A stretch of 64,000 nucleotides of DNA from Anaerobium acetethylicum (GTDB lineage Bacteria > Bacillota > Clostridia > Lachnospirales > Lachnospiraceae): positions 1 through 64,000 of the forward strand of contig NZ_FMKA01000007.1 in assembly GCF_900096945.1 (NCBI RefSeq), read 5' to 3'. Under the pieces are notes generated by a model. It was not told the DNA's origin, searched no databases, and saw only the letters and a program-made list of their open reading frames with translations. Numbering within the stretch: position 1 is the stretch's first letter; every line of letters starts with the position of its first letter. The translations under genes were made by a program, and so were the position numbers. Below, in pieces: positions 9,875 to 17,344 of this stretch.

Positions 9875-9931
9875 GTTATTTGCATCAAATAGTGATAAAA
9901 TGATGCAAATAACAACTATTGATGCAAATAA
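9875..9931. promoter_or_regulatory. Operator of the Fic gene: inverted repeat plus third half-site
   Basis: GTTATTTGCATC (9875-9886) and GATGCAAATAAC (9902-9913) form a perfect 12-bp inverted repeat. GATGCAAATAA recurs at 9921-9931, ending just before the ribosome site. The Fic protein has a C-terminal winged helix, so autoregulation at this site is plausible. Confidence 0.7.
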
Positions 9932-9942
9932 AAGGAGAAAAC

Positions 9943-11007
9943 ATGAGAGCATTCAACTATAAGACGCTACCTGCAGAATTAATGGATCCTGAAATATTCA
10001 ATATGATATCGCAGATTCATGAATACAAAGGCAGACAGGAATTATATATAGAAGCGGCGCCGGATGTATTGACCTCTTTACTCGAAATTGCAAAAATCCA
10101 AAGTACGGGAGCATCAAACAGAATTGAGGGGATTTATACTTCTGAAGCCAGATTAGCCGAATTGATAAAAGAAAAGGCGGAGCCAAAAAATCGCTCCGAA
10201 CGTGAAATAGTAGGATACCGGGAAGTATTGACCACAATCCACGAAAGCTATGAATATATAACTCCTAGATCCAACACCATTTTGCAGCTTCACAGAGACC
10301 TGTATTCATACAGCGAGTCTTCTGTTGGCGGATCTTGGAAAAATGCAGATAATCAGATTACAGAAGAAGATGCATCCGGCAAAAAGAAAGTTCGTTTCAG
10401 GCCAGTATCCTCTTTTGAGACACCAGACCATATGAAAAGATTATGTAACGAATTTATCTCTGCCGTAGAAGCTGGAAAATACGACCCGCTTTTGCTGATT
10501 CCAATATTTATACTAGATTTCCTTTGCGTACATCCTTTCAATGACGGAAACGGCAGAATGAGCAGATTACTGACACTGCTTTTATTGTATCGTGCAGGCT
10601 ATATTGCGGGAAAATATGTCAGTGTTGAAATGAGCATAGAGAAGACAAAAGAAACTTACTACGAGGTCCTGCAGGAAAGCTCGTTTGGCTGGCACGAAGA
10701 AAAAAACACATATCTTCCGTTTGTGCGATACTATCTTGGAATCATTTTGAAAACGTACAGAGAGTTTCAGGACAGGGTGGATTATTTGCGCTACCGCAAT
10801 TTATCGAAACCAGAAAGAGTTAAGGCTGTTTTTGAGAAGAAACTAGGGAAGATCACCAAAAAGGAGATTATGGAGCTGTGTCCGGATATCAGCGTGATTA
10901 CGATTGAGAGGGCATTGAGCGAATTGTTGAATGAGGGATATCTTGAGAAGATTGGTGCAGGACGTGGTACCGCCTATATAAAAAAGGATATTCATTCACA
11001 ACCCTGA
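9943..11007 (+). CDS. Fic family protein with C-terminal winged helix (class II)
   Basis: Fic-domain protein, 354 aa; the family transfers AMP or another nucleotide part onto hydroxyl side chains of target proteins. The start is set by AAAGGAG seven bases upstream. N-terminal helix carries the inhibitory motif SNRIEG (S58, E62, G63), which marks class II self-inhibited Fic proteins. Active-site motif HPFNDGNGR begins at H197 and is complete, so activity is likely. The C-terminal ~70 residues look like a winged helix (KKEIMELCPDISVITIERAL), probably DNA-binding. It is a single gene behind a striking inverted repeat. No antitoxin partner is seen next to it, consistent with the built-in inhibitor. 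Confidence 0.9.
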   Translation: MRAFNYKTLPAELMDPEIFNMISQIHEYKGRQELYIEAAPDVLTSLLEIAKIQSTGASNRIEGIYTSEARLAELIKEKAEPKNRSEREIVGYREVLTTIHESYEYITPRSNTILQLHRDLYSYSESSVGGSWKNADNQITEEDASGKKKVRFRPVSSFETPDHMKRLCNEFISAVEAGKYDPLLLIPIFILDFLCVHPFNDGNGRMSRLLTLLLLYRAGYIAGKYVSVEMSIEKTKETYYEVLQESSFGWHEEKNTYLPFVRYYLGIILKTYREFQDRVDYLRYRNLSKPERVKAVFEKKLGKITKKEIMELCPDISVITIERALSELLNEGYLEKIGAGRGTAYIKKDIHSQP

Positions 11008-11128
11008 TTCTCCAGTTCTCTGGCAATTATGCCAGAGTTGAAGCGGCAACAGAAGACACTTCGAAGAACGGGGGCGCTGAACAATTAGCCAATAAACAAC
11101 TTATAGCTTCATAAAACAAAAAAACAAA

Positions 11129-11428
11129 TTATCTTAGCGGCTTTATTTTACTGAACAAATCATCTATTTTATCGAAAAACTTTTTTATCAACCCCTTTTC
11201 CTTTTTATGATCCTGACATTTATAAGTAATCATAAAAAAATCGATAACACCGAATAAATGAGTGGATAGGAACGTTTCATACAAATACTTGTCATAAAAA
11301 AAGATGGTATTTATGAGCATCGCTATTAAATATAGATAGCCAATCGTCCTGATTGCAATTATGATGCTCTTTCTATTCATAAATGCACTGATGTTTTTCT
11401 TATATAGCTCTTTTTTCTTCAAGATCAT
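11129..11428 (-). CDS. Small membrane protein of unknown function
   Basis: This 99-aa protein starts at 11428 behind GAAAGGAG; a longer upstream frame runs through a dispersed repeat and is rejected. It has a basic N-terminus, a hydrophobic segment about 25-45 (IAIRTIGYLYLIAMLI), a second weaker one about 55-75, and a Lys-rich C-terminus. I do not recognise a family. It lies about 100 bp downstream of the sigma/anti-sigma fusion on the same strand, so it may belong to the same transcription unit. Confidence 0.6.
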   Translation of the reverse strand: MILKKKELYKKNISAFMNRKSIIIAIRTIGYLYLIAMLINTIFFYDKYLYETFLSTHLFGVIDFFMITYKCQDHKKEKGLIKKFFDKIDDLFSKIKPLR

Positions 11429-11461
11429 CTGTTTCTCCTTTCTGCAAGCAGGGTGTAGCGT

Positions 11462-11543
11462 TATTTGGCCGCAACCAAATTGCTGATTTTGCAATTTGTA
11501 TGCATCATTTTTAACCATTAAAGACGTAATCCTTAATGGTTAA
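11462..11543 (-). repeat. Dispersed palindromic repeat, GTAACTATTCAGGAC family
   Basis: The 33-bp imperfect palindrome 11511-11543 (TTAACCATTAAAGACG and its mirror) is followed on the minus strand by ATGATGCATACAAATTG and AAATCAGCAATTTG. This same order occurs at 19773-19850. The repeat overlaps the last codons and stop of the sigma/anti-sigma gene. Confidence 0.75.
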
Positions 11544-12873
11544 AAAATGATAATTTCACATCCTGGATATCAGCATAAACCACAGATCCGTCTTTTACCA
11601 TATTCAAGAAGTCCTGTTTTCTTATATACCCGTAAACTCCGATCGAATAAAGTCCGTCTTCCTCTATTTCAGATATTCTCAGTTCTCTTAATTCCTGTTC
11701 CCTTTCCAAATTAACCGGATCCCCAATACAGCTGTTCATAAGCTTCATAAAGTCTGGATTGTCATTCAGGATCTGAAGCCTGGAACGATAACACTCCTCT
11801 AGTTCTTCCGCAGTACATTCTGACGCATCTTTTCCCAGCATTAACGACGGATATTTTTCTTTCACCTGATTATTAAAATCATATCCTATTACCTGCATTA
11901 AATTAATTCCATCATAGGTGCCTTCAACAAACCGCTCCTTTGAGTCCAGGCCTATCCATACAAATCTCGAATCAGGGTAAACTTTCAGGAACTCTAAAGT
12001 TTCTTCAAGTGGGATACTTTCAGGAAAGCTTATGGATGCCTTTAACACTGCTGATTCCGGCAGTTTTTCGATTTCTTCTATCTTTTCTTCCGTAATGCCC
12101 AGAATCCCTTTTACATAACTTTTACTTGGGGTTTCTTTACTGTCATTATAAAACTCTGATATTTTTACTGCCAGGTTCGTCTCATCTGATATCATTTCTA
12201 TGGATAATTTGTTTCTTTTCACTTCAAAGACAGTATTATATTGCCCATTGATTACCAAAGGTGAAAAATCATCCTGAACCTTGGCTTTTACGAGATACTT
12301 ACCAAACCCTGAACTCTCGGACTCTTCTTCAACCGGATAATATACTCTTCCAGGATAATTCAACCCGATATAAATATCCATCAACAGGTTGAAATCCGAA
12401 TACGCCAATTTCGACTCCAGGTAGGGCGAACTTTTTTCAGGATTATAAAAAATCTGATCAAATAGATTGGAGATGATTAAAATAGCTCCGGCGATTCCAA
12501 GAAAGATAAGCAGGACGCTTCTGAACACTCTTTTGTTGATCTGCTTTTCCATCGTCTTTTTCAGATTCTTTTCTGCTGAAAAATCCACAGGCATTTCTTC
12601 GTCCAGGTTTAATGCTTCTTCAAATTCTTTTTCATTCATTTCTGCTCCGCTTACAAAACGCTTTCTGCCTTTATAAAGGTTTATAAATTCATTTCTGATC
12701 ACTGTATAAATCCAGGCCTTGAAATTCCCTTTTTCAAAACATAAGATTGATTTTAAGAAAGCATTCGCCACCAGATCCTCCGCATCTTCTTTGCGTTTCG
12801 TCAGGGAAAGGGCAAATAGAAATAAGGAGCGATAATGCTGCCGGTAATACTGAATAAGTTCATCGTTCTCCAT
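11533..12873 (-). CDS. Fusion of sigma-70 region 2 with a membrane anti-sigma protein
   Basis: This 446-aa open frame joins two proteins normally encoded separately. Residues 1-70 are an ECF-type region 2 (DAEDLVANAFLKS, FKAWIYTVIRNEFINLYK). Region 4, needed for -35 recognition, is absent. From M79 (position 12639) the sequence looks like a complete anti-sigma protein: a short acidic N-terminus, one membrane segment about 116-137, and a long extracytoplasmic part resembling the Sigma_reg_N/Sigma_reg_C family of Bacilli and Clostridia. A GGAG lies at normal spacing before the M79 codon, so the anti-sigma part can probably also start alone. This fits an in-frame deletion that removed sigma region 4. 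Alternatively, the fused form is a stable variant with its own role. Frame and domain order are seen; function is inferred. Confidence 0.8.
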   Translation of the reverse strand: MENDELIQYYRQHYRSLFLFALSLTKRKEDAEDLVANAFLKSILCFEKGNFKAWIYTVIRNEFINLYKGRKRFVSGAEMNEKEFEEALNLDEEMPVDFSAEKNLKKTMEKQINKRVFRSVLLIFLGIAGAILIISNLFDQIFYNPEKSSPYLESKLAYSDFNLLMDIYIGLNYPGRVYYPVEEESESSGFGKYLVKAKVQDDFSPLVINGQYNTVFEVKRNKLSIEMISDETNLAVKISEFYNDSKETPSKSYVKGILGITEEKIEEIEKLPESAVLKASISFPESIPLEETLEFLKVYPDSRFVWIGLDSKERFVEGTYDGINLMQVIGYDFNNQVKEKYPSLMLGKDASECTAEELEECYRSRLQILNDNPDFMKLMNSCIGDPVNLEREQELRELRISEIEEDGLYSIGVYGYIRKQDFLNMVKDGSVVYADIQDVKLSFFNH

Positions 12874-12971
12874 GTTTTAATCCCTCCCCCTTCTGTCTAT
12901 ACTTTTAAAACAATGATATGAAAGAAAATTTACATTCAAATTTTAATGTTTTTGATTAATTTCAAATTTTA

Positions 12972-12986
12972 TGGTACCTGGTACCA
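12972..12986. repeat. GGTACC palindrome TGGTACCTGGTACCA
   Basis: Short perfect palindrome built from the outer arms of the GGTACC repeat family. It sits just after the stop of the membrane protein gene at 12992. The same 15-bp palindrome recurs at 14298 and nearly so at 27466. Confidence 0.75.
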
Positions 12987-12991
12987 ATCAT

Positions 12992-13468
12992 TTATAAATT
13001 TGTTTTCTTAGTGCTCCAATTACTTGTTGATATAGATGCTATCACTCCAACTAATACCCAAATTAATAAATAAGGTATTTTATAAGTACTTTTCCAAACA
13101 AAATCCAGTATATAAATTGATGATATAGGTATAAAGCGAAACAAATAGGGAATGAAGCCTATTACATTTAAAAAGAATAGTAAATATCCAATAAATATTA
13201 TTCCAAGGACTATTCTGCCTATTATTGTCAAATATCTATTTACGCCTTTATTTGATAGAAAGTCAATACTTAAAAATCCCATAATCAAGTAAGTAACAGT
13301 AACGTAAGTCATTGGCAGAACTACAAATCTAGCCACTAAGGAAGCTCTTATAAATATTAGCGACTCATACATTATTGTTTGTTCTCTGTCTAAAAATAAA
13401 GCCAGAAATATAAATTCAACAATAAGAATTCCTAAATTAATTATTGTCCTTTTCTTTCTATTTTCCAT
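12992..13468 (-). CDS. Four-helix membrane protein, paralogue of 14295-14741
   Basis: 158 aa with about four hydrophobic segments. The start at 13468 has AGGTGA upstream; a GTG nine bases earlier is possible. The N-terminus (KRTIINLGILIVEFIFLA) and the segment ending in PYLLIWVLVGVIASIS closely match the protein at 14295-14741, so the two arose by tandem duplication. The gene follows the secreted protein gene by 9 bp and must be co-transcribed with it. Pairing of a secreted protein with a small polytopic partner recalls toxin-immunity or export-helper pairs, but no known family is recognised. Confidence 0.75.
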   Translation of the reverse strand: MENRKKRTIINLGILIVEFIFLALFLDREQTIMYESLIFIRASLVARFVVLPMTYVTVTYLIMGFLSIDFLSNKGVNRYLTIIGRIVLGIIFIGYLLFFLNVIGFIPYLFRFIPISSIYILDFVWKSTYKIPYLLIWVLVGVIASISTSNWSTKKTNL

Positions 13469-13477
13469 ACTTTTCAC

Positions 13478-14215
13478 CTAATGCATTTCATGTGTATATG
13501 TTAAAGTGCTAGTAGTTCCATTTGAATATATAAGCGGTATACTATATTTTACACCTTTATAATAATCAAGAACATTAGCTATAATTGGTTGCCATGAAGA
13601 CGGAACCGAATAAAGTTGTCCATAATTTATAGATGAAAAACTTAATGTTTGACCATATAATTCTGATGCATTACCAGAATCACCAATAGTTCCTATCTGT
13701 TGAGCTTTTGCAGATGCATTTCTAAAACCATCGAATGGGGCAGAAGTAATTATTTCTCTTTCTAATTTAAAAGAAATCAAATCCACCAGAGGTTGAGAAT
13801 AATTTCCATTATAATAAGTTCTAGAGTAGTTCAAGGTACTTGTAAAATAGATGTAGCCATATTGTGAAGTAAAAGATTCAGAAGAACCTTTAGCAGCTTT
13901 TATGTCAGAGATAACTTTATCATTATTTTCTTTTGCTTCTTCAGTATAAGGAATATATACTGTACATGAATCATTAGATGCTTTTGTATCACTATTTATT
14001 TTAGAATCACTACTTGTCTTGGTTTCTGTAGTGTAAAGTGATTTAACATCAATACTCATTGGTACTTCAATCATTTTATCGTCTATCATAACTGTTGTAG
14101 TTGTTAAAATTTTTGTATCATCAGATTTTGATTCAGCTGCAAAACAATTTGCTGGAGCTATTAACATAGAGGATACTAAAATCAAACTAAATAATTGTGC
14201 AATTACTTTTTTCAT
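13478..14215 (-). CDS. Secreted protein of unknown family, intact tandem copy
   Basis: 245 aa with a clear signal peptide (MKKVIAQLFSLILVSSMLIA, cleavage near CFAAES). The start follows AAGGAAGG. After a Ser/Thr/Lys-rich linker (about 65-90), a conserved C-terminal domain begins near GYIYFTSTLNYSRTYYNG and ends in STLTYTHEMH. It is rich in aromatic and beta-type residues and has no cysteine cluster. The C-terminal half is strongly similar to the fragment at 14751-15136, and the signal peptide to 15738-15841. Function unknown; it is tightly linked to the membrane protein downstream. Confidence 0.8.
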   Translation of the reverse strand: MKKVIAQLFSLILVSSMLIAPANCFAAESKSDDTKILTTTTVMIDDKMIEVPMSIDVKSLYTTETKTSSDSKINSDTKASNDSCTVYIPYTEEAKENNDKVISDIKAAKGSSESFTSQYGYIYFTSTLNYSRTYYNGNYSQPLVDLISFKLEREIITSAPFDGFRNASAKAQQIGTIGDSGNASELYGQTLSFSSINYGQLYSVPSSWQPIIANVLDYYKGVKYSIPLIYSNGTTSTLTYTHEMH

Positions 14216-14294
14216 AATTTTCCTTCCTTTCGCTAATTACATTTTTTTAATACAATATGGTATCCATTGCAGCAGTATTATTTACAGAGAAATT

Positions 14295-14741
14295 TTATGG
14301 TACCTGGTACCAAGATATAGAAGTTATCGCTCCAGCTCCCACCCAGATCAGGATGTAAGGTATTTTATATGTGCAATTCCAGAAAAATACCACCATACTA
14401 ACTGCTGATACAGGCTTAAATAAATAAGGAATGACGCCAAGCAAATTTCCCAGGAATATAAAATATACAGCCAATAATACACCAATTACAATTCTACCTG
14501 TTCTTTTTAAGTATCTGTTTATACCTTTTTTTAATGGGAAAACAACACTCAAAAGTTCCATGACCAGATATGTTGCAGTGAAGTAAGTCATTGGCAGAAA
14601 TAAATATCTTGCTAATAAAGAACAATACCTAAATATCAGATAATTAGCAGTTGCCATTTTATCGCCTAAAAATATAGCCAGGAATATAAATTCAACAATT
14701 AGAATACCTAAATTAATGATAGTTTTTCTCTTTCTAATCAT
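14295..14741 (-). CDS. Four-helix membrane protein, second tandem copy
   Basis: 148 aa with about four membrane segments, starting behind AGGAG. It shares KTIINLGILIVEFIFLA and the IPYLLIW/IPYILIW region with the protein at 12992-13468. Its last residues (WYQVP) and stop are encoded by a GGTACC palindrome at 14298-14312, so the native 3' end was probably replaced when that repeat arrived. It still follows the secreted-protein gene by about 10 bp, although that partner is now broken. Confidence 0.75.
   Translation of the reverse strand: MIRKRKTIINLGILIVEFIFLAIFLGDKMATANYLIFRYCSLLARYLFLPMTYFTATYLVMELLSVVFPLKKGINRYLKRTGRIVIGVLLAVYFIFLGNLLGVIPYLFKPVSAVSMVVFFWNCTYKIPYILIWVGAGAITSISWYQVP
14298..14312. 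repeat. GGTACC palindrome TGGTACCTGGTACCA
   Basis: Identical to 12972-12986. It lies inside the 3' end of the membrane protein gene and supplies its final codons. Confidence 0.8.
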
Positions 14742-14750
14742 AATTTTCTC

Positions 14751-15136
14751 CTATCTCATACTATGAATATAGGTACAAGTGCTTGTCGTTCCATTTGCAT
14801 ATATGATCGGTATGGAATATTTCACGCCTTTAAATCCCTCAACATAATCACTTAAAACTGCTAACCATTCCGAAGGAGCAGCATAAAGTGTCCCATAAGA
14901 AATATTCGAATATGTTTTTAATTGATTGTTTAATACTGCAGGATTTCCAGGACCTCCAATAGTACCTACTTGACTAACTAAGGCCGTTGCTCTTCTAAAA
15001 CCGTCAAAAGGAGCACTAGTATATATTTCTCGTTCTAATTTAAAAGAAATCAATTTTACCAAAACATAGTCATAAGAGCCATTGTAATAACTTCTATTAT
15101 AATTCAATGTACTCGTAAAGGTAATATACCCATTTA
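14751..15136 (-). pseudogene. 3' fragment of duplicated secreted-protein gene
   Basis: It encodes the C-terminal domain homologous to residues ~115-245 of the intact copy (GYITFTSTLNYNRSYYNG to STCTYIHSMR). The frame continues upstream only into the inverted end of an inserted element, giving an artificial MRDLVQ start with no signal peptide. The matching 5' fragment lies at 15738-15841. About 80 codons of the ancestral gene are missing between the two. The product could not be secreted as it stands. Confidence 0.85.
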
Positions 15137-15657
15137 TTTGAACCAAATCACGCATGCTGCGTGATAGCCCTCTCTATTTTTTGCTGTTCCATATTGCCTT
15201 GGAGCAGCTTTTCTTTTACAATTAACTCATCTTAGATAAAGGAATAGCCCCACAGATGAGTGCTTTGTTTGCCGACGTCGCGTCTCATACTGTAGGGCTT
15301 CTACGTGTATGAGTATATCGTCTTTTTCAGCTTTTTTCAAGTCTATTCGTGCTCCGCCTGTAAAGATTTTTGTTACTTAACAACCATCTTTTACAGGAGG
15401 GCTCATTTCATGAATGAAGCAAATACAAACTATCTGAAACAGCATATTGACATCCTTACAACTCTGATAATGACAAACCGAAAAGTCGCCTGAAACAGGA
15501 CGGCTTATGAAGCATACCATAAACAGGATATATTTTTGCTATATCATCCTCCAACAGAAGATTTATCTGAGCTGTCTGTCTGATAAATGGCATATCCACA
15601 TCTGTTGGCAGACCTTCAAAACTGCATATACCGTCCGCATGCGTGACTTGGTTCAAA
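15137..15657. mobile_element. 521-bp insertion with 21-bp inverted ends
   Basis: The ends are TTTGAACCAAATCACGCATGC (15137-15157; 21 bp counting both edges) and its inverse at 15637-15657 with one mismatch. It interrupts the second copy of the secreted-protein gene. No direct target duplication is seen. Inside are a CCTGTAAAGA/TCTTTTACAGG inverted repeat and a 27-codon reading frame at 15410-15493 behind ACAGGAGG (MNEANTNYLKQHIDILTTLI...), which could be the remnant of a transposase N-terminus. No full transposase is present, so it looks like a deleted insertion sequence or MITE. Family not identified. Confidence 0.65.
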
Positions 15658-15659
15658 GG

Positions 15660-15729
15660 AAAAGTACTAAATCAGGGGCTTGAAGTATTTCTCAAGCTCT
15701 TGATTTTGAGCCCCTGACTTAGAACTTTT
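15660..15729. repeat. 21-bp inverted repeat hairpin beside the insertion
   Basis: AAAAGTACTAAATCAGGGGC (from 15660) pairs with GCCCCTGACTTAGAACTTTT (to 15729) with two mismatches around a 28-base loop. It abuts the 521-bp element and may be part of a larger composite insertion or its terminator. Confidence 0.65.
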
Positions 15730-15737
15730 CTAATCTA

Positions 15738-15841
15738 TTCGTCTCATCAGATTTTGACTCAACCGCAAAACAATTTGCTGGAGCTCTTAACATAGAGAAT
15801 ACTAAAATCAAACTAAATAATTGTGCAATTACTTTTTTCAT
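15738..15841 (-). pseudogene. 5' fragment of duplicated secreted-protein gene
   Basis: It encodes a signal peptide nearly identical to that of the intact copy (MKKVIAQLFSLILVFSMLRA) and about 33 codons in total, with the same upstream AAGGAAGG and leader. The frame ends at the hairpin and inserted element. With 14751-15136 it defines one disrupted gene. Confidence 0.85.
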
Positions 15842-16480
15842 AATTTTCCTTCCTTTCGCTAATTACATTTTTTTAATACAATATGGTATCCATTGCAGCA
15901 GCATTATTTACAGAAGAATGAACAATGTATGTCTCAGTAGAATTTACATATAGCTTTGATACGTTCATTCTTTCGACAAATTATCCCAATTATTATATTC
16001 ACTCTTAACTTCACCAATAATTGGTGCGCTTAAACTGATATACATATAAACAGTTAATGGATCAATATAAATTCACCCCCAGTCTAAACTATACGCATTA
16101 GATGTTATAAAGAAAAACATCGTCCTAACTGTAACTGAAAAAAGAAAATATCCGTTTATTAAAGAACATGATTGTATTATCATATTTATTGTAATCAAAA
16201 TCAAATTCTTTTTATTTGCACTATAATGCTCTTTTTTTGCACAAAAAATCAATTTCATATCATTTTACAAGCAATTTTAACTGAAAACTTATCACATTTC
16301 CCACCAGAATACTGTCAATATATTCATGCAAGTGAAGCACCTCGTACCCTTTACGAGACAGCCCTTGCCCAAGCATCAACTTCTCGCAGGTGCTCCTGGA
16401 GGCTCGGCTGACAAGAATTGCAGGATAATGACAAATATTTTATTAAAATCAGTATTTACAACGAATCATGCTACACAAAA
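15842..16480. other. AT-rich gap with no supported gene
   Basis: Bases 15842-15925 repeat the leader of the intact secreted-protein gene (14216-14280). The rest is AT-rich without a convincing gene. A GC-richer patch at 16329-16412 can fold: AGCACCT (16336-16342) pairs with AGGTGCT (16388-16394), and CTCGT (16341-16345) with ACGAG (16353-16357). It could be a structured RNA or a gene scrap. Confidence 0.5.
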
Positions 16481-16513
16481 AGAACTGCCTTTTGATTCCT
16501 CAAAGGCAGTTCT
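16481..16513 (-). terminator. Terminator after the GtrA/GH3 operon
   Basis: Perfect 12-bp stem AGAACTGCCTTT / AAAGGCAGTTCT with an 8-base loop. On the minus strand it is followed by a T-run, about 110 bp past the GtrA-like gene. It could also work on the plus strand. Confidence 0.75.
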
Positions 16514-16624
16514 TCTCTATTTTTATACATCAATCTAAGCTCTCTGAATCGCTCCCGGATTTTCCATCACCTAATTCTCAACGATCCTGGATCTTATGTC
16601 ATCCCTGTTCCCAGATATTCATTC

Positions 16625-17224
16625 CTATTTTTCCTTAAAAATAATCTTCAATATCGGGAAAAACACCCAGAAGGAAATCACGCAGTTGATCAGCATCGTA
16701 ACGATGTCCGCTGCCGTCATGCCTGCTTTCTGTCCCATCAGGTCCATGAGCATTGTGTAGATCGGCGTTTTGTAAAGTCCCTGCAGTGCCGCGGCGCCTA
16801 TGGAAATGATGACCCAGGCAATGAAGTACCATGCTGCGGCTTTTTTTATGTTCGTCTTCGACTTGAAGGTCACATTTCTCTGCAGGAAGAAGTTGATGAC
16901 CTGAGCGACCAGAAGGGTGATCTCCACTGCCAGGAAGTAGGCAAGGCCTCCGCCGCCGCCTTCCGTCATGCTCCCTGCCGCATAATCAAATATGTAGTAG
17001 ATGCTTCCGTCCAGGTTATGTCCCACTGAAAGGGCCTGGAAATTCGTGCTTACCAGTGATGTGAAGCTGAAGATGTATTTGATCAGCGGCATCATCACCA
17101 TCTGGAGCACCGTTACCCCGTTGCTTATCATAAAGAACAGGACAAATTGGGCAATCCCCGGATGCTTTTCTTCAAAACGGTTCCATGCTCCTGTTTTCAG
17201 TTCTGTATCTGTTGTTTTTTCCAT
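16625..17224 (-). CDS. GtrA-like four-helix membrane protein
   Basis: 199 aa with four predicted membrane helices and a GtrA-type core (QFVLFFMISNGVTVLQM..., then LAYFLAVEITLLVAQVINFFLQRNVTFKSKT). GtrA family proteins are linked to moving lipid-linked sugars across membranes. The start follows AGGAG. It lies directly downstream of a GH3 glycosidase and is closely similar to the GtrA-like protein at 28966-29589, which also follows a GH3 gene. Compared with the usual ~130-aa GtrA it has an extra Gly-rich loop (EGGGGGLAYF). The substrate is unknown. Confidence 0.85.
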   Translation of the reverse strand: MEKTTDTELKTGAWNRFEEKHPGIAQFVLFFMISNGVTVLQMVMMPLIKYIFSFTSLVSTNFQALSVGHNLDGSIYYIFDYAAGSMTEGGGGGLAYFLAVEITLLVAQVINFFLQRNVTFKSKTNIKKAAAWYFIAWVIISIGAAALQGLYKTPIYTMLMDLMGQKAGMTAADIVTMLINCVISFWVFFPILKIIFKEK

Positions 17225-17290
17225 CTTTATTTCTCCTGTTCCCGTTATTTCTTTGAAGGCCAGATATTTCTTCCTGGCCCGTTATTCCTA

Positions 17291-17344
17291 CCAGTCCTGT
17301 CATTTCTTCCAGTCCTGTCATTTCTTCCAGTCCCGTTATTTCTT
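17291..17344. repeat. 18-bp tandem repeat across the GH3 stop codon
   Basis: Three units of CCAGTCCTGTCATTTCTT (third with two changes) lie end to end; the GH3 stop codon is inside the last unit. Degenerate units continue toward 17250. Copy number changes here would alter the gap between the GH3 and GtrA genes. Confidence 0.8.

Noticed and set aside
15410-15493. 27-codon frame as an independent gene
   Set aside because: It has a good ribosome site but is very short and inside the inserted element; treated as a possible transposase remnant.
16073-16258. 61-codon minus-strand frame in the AT-rich gap
   Set aside because: Low-complexity, hydrophobic by AT bias, no ribosome site.
17291-17344. 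CRISPR-like array
   Set aside because: The 18-bp units are contiguous without spacers, so it is a simple tandem repeat.
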